In this document: piece by piece, positions 14,297 to 14,663 of the stretch | Position numbering within the stretch: position 1 is the stretch's first letter | Layout: each line of letters opens with the position of its first letter | Source: Candidatus Kaiserbacteria bacterium | GTDB lineage: Bacteria > Patescibacteriota > Minisyncoccia > Phycocordibacterales > UBA918 | Assembly: GCA_020428895.1 (NCBI GenBank) | Contig: JAGQLZ010000020.1 | Location: 1 to 14,663, forward strand | DNA: 14,663 nt | Reading direction: 5' to 3' | Program-made: the position numbers and the translations under genes | Notes under the pieces: model-generated | What the model was told of the DNA's origin: nothing | Databases searched by the model: none | Seen by the model: only the letters and a program-made list of their open reading frames with translations

Positions 14297-14329
14297 AGAA
14301 TATTACGTATAGTATCAGCATTTGTTTCA
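14297..14329 (-). promoter_or_regulatory. ECF-type autoregulatory promoter
   Basis: On the minus strand TGAAAC (14329-14324) is followed by 16 nt, CGTA (14307-14304), 7 nt and the sigma factor ATG. TGAAAC with CGTA at 16-17 nt is the known consensus of B. subtilis sigma W and related ECF factors. Start of transcription would fall within a few bases of the ATG, so the message is leaderless or nearly so. Confidence 0.65.
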
Positions 14330-14339
14330 ACTCAAAAAC

Positions 14340-14663
14340 ATGAGTACAATTAACAATATGTCTAAAATTAAACTTTTTATATTTAGCGGACTGTTCGTTT
14401 GTTTTTTAATTCCGCAAACCAGTGACGCTTATTATACGACCAAACAACAAGCCATTCGTTTCAACGATACTACCGCTTTATTTGTAATCGACTACACATT
14501 TTCTTTACCAGAAAGCCAAGGGGCTATGTTACCAGCCTTGGCTGTACGTAATCAGTCAGAATTAAACAACGCTCTTATCTATGAAGTTTTGTTAGACGGC
14601 AAGACCGTAACCAATGATGGAACTGCTACCGGAGTAAAAAATAATAAAAATAGTTCTATTCAA
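14340..14663 (+). CDS. Secreted protein of unknown function, 5' part
   Basis: 108 codons, open to the end of the window. The N-terminus has a basic stretch and a hydrophobic segment (about residues 11-24) ending QTSDA-YY, a likely signal peptide. The mature part seen so far is of mixed beta type (ALFVIDYTFSLP, ALIYEVLLDGKTV) with no motif I recognise. A second ATG at 14358 would give a shorter and equally good signal peptide (MSKIKLF); I chose 14340 only because it is the longest. It is divergent from the sigma factor gene with 43 bp between the start codons. TATAGT (14308-14313) is a possible -10 without a clear -35. No Shine-Dalgarno was seen. Confidence 0.75.
   Translation, partial: MSTINNMSKIKLFIFSGLFVCFLIPQTSDAYYTTKQQAIRFNDTTALFVIDYTFSLPESQGAMLPALAVRNQSELNNALIYEVLLDGKTVTNDGTATGVKNNKNSSIQ

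Noticed and set aside
1..14663. CRISPR arrays, tRNA, rRNA, transposases, phage genes
   Set aside because: No regularly spaced repeats, cloverleaf, rRNA or transposase motifs were seen on reading.

Overview
The window looks like a piece of a small, low-GC bacterial chromosome of the Candidate Phyla Radiation (Patescibacteria, probably a Parcubacteria-type lineage). The case rests on style: secreted beta-rich proteins rich in Asp, Thr and Gly, a class F-like sortase beside a very large substrate, tight ATGA gene junctions, and few recognisable Shine-Dalgarno sequences. TGA serves as an ordinary stop at several gene ends, so a code that reassigns UGA is unlikely. The lineage is an inference from style, not from a marker gene.

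Layout from left to right. A bidirectional hairpin terminator (5-36) precedes a secreted surface protein gene (59-1216, minus). A 344-bp non-coding region (1217-1560) sits upstream of that gene. It holds two copies of a 12-bp inverted motif, each touching a promoter-like sequence that points at the surface gene, and a nested inverted repeat that could fold as a leader or a small RNA. umuC (1561-2808, minus) is divergent from a two-gene Nudix operon (2843-3844, plus). Both divergent genes show TATACT exactly 7 nt before the ATG, which suggests leaderless transcripts.

The centre is a five-gene minus-strand operon (12618 down to 3839): a 1746-residue cell-surface protein with a C-terminal sorting signal, its class F-like sortase, a membrane-anchored CAP-domain protein, UmuD, and a GH18-family glycosidase. 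Three of the four junctions are 4-nt overlaps or gaps of 6 nt. A terminator-like hairpin lies in the first codons of the sortase gene, where it could lower enzyme expression relative to the substrate. A perfect 20-bp hairpin lies in umuD just before the self-cleavage site.

On the right is an ECF-type sigma factor and a three-span membrane protein (14296-12774, minus), overlapping by ATGA; the second is a plausible anti-sigma factor. The sigma gene carries TGAAAC-N16-CGTA, the classical ECF autoregulatory promoter form, just upstream of its ATG. A divergent secreted protein begins at 14340 and runs off the end.

Taken together, the genes describe surface display and wall remodelling (giant adhesin-like protein, sortase, CAP protein, GH18, surface protein), extracytoplasmic signalling (sigma and partner), and DNA damage tolerance (UmuD, UmuC, two Nudix enzymes). 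The odd point is that umuD is embedded in the surface operon, while umuC stands about 2.3 kb away under its own promoter.
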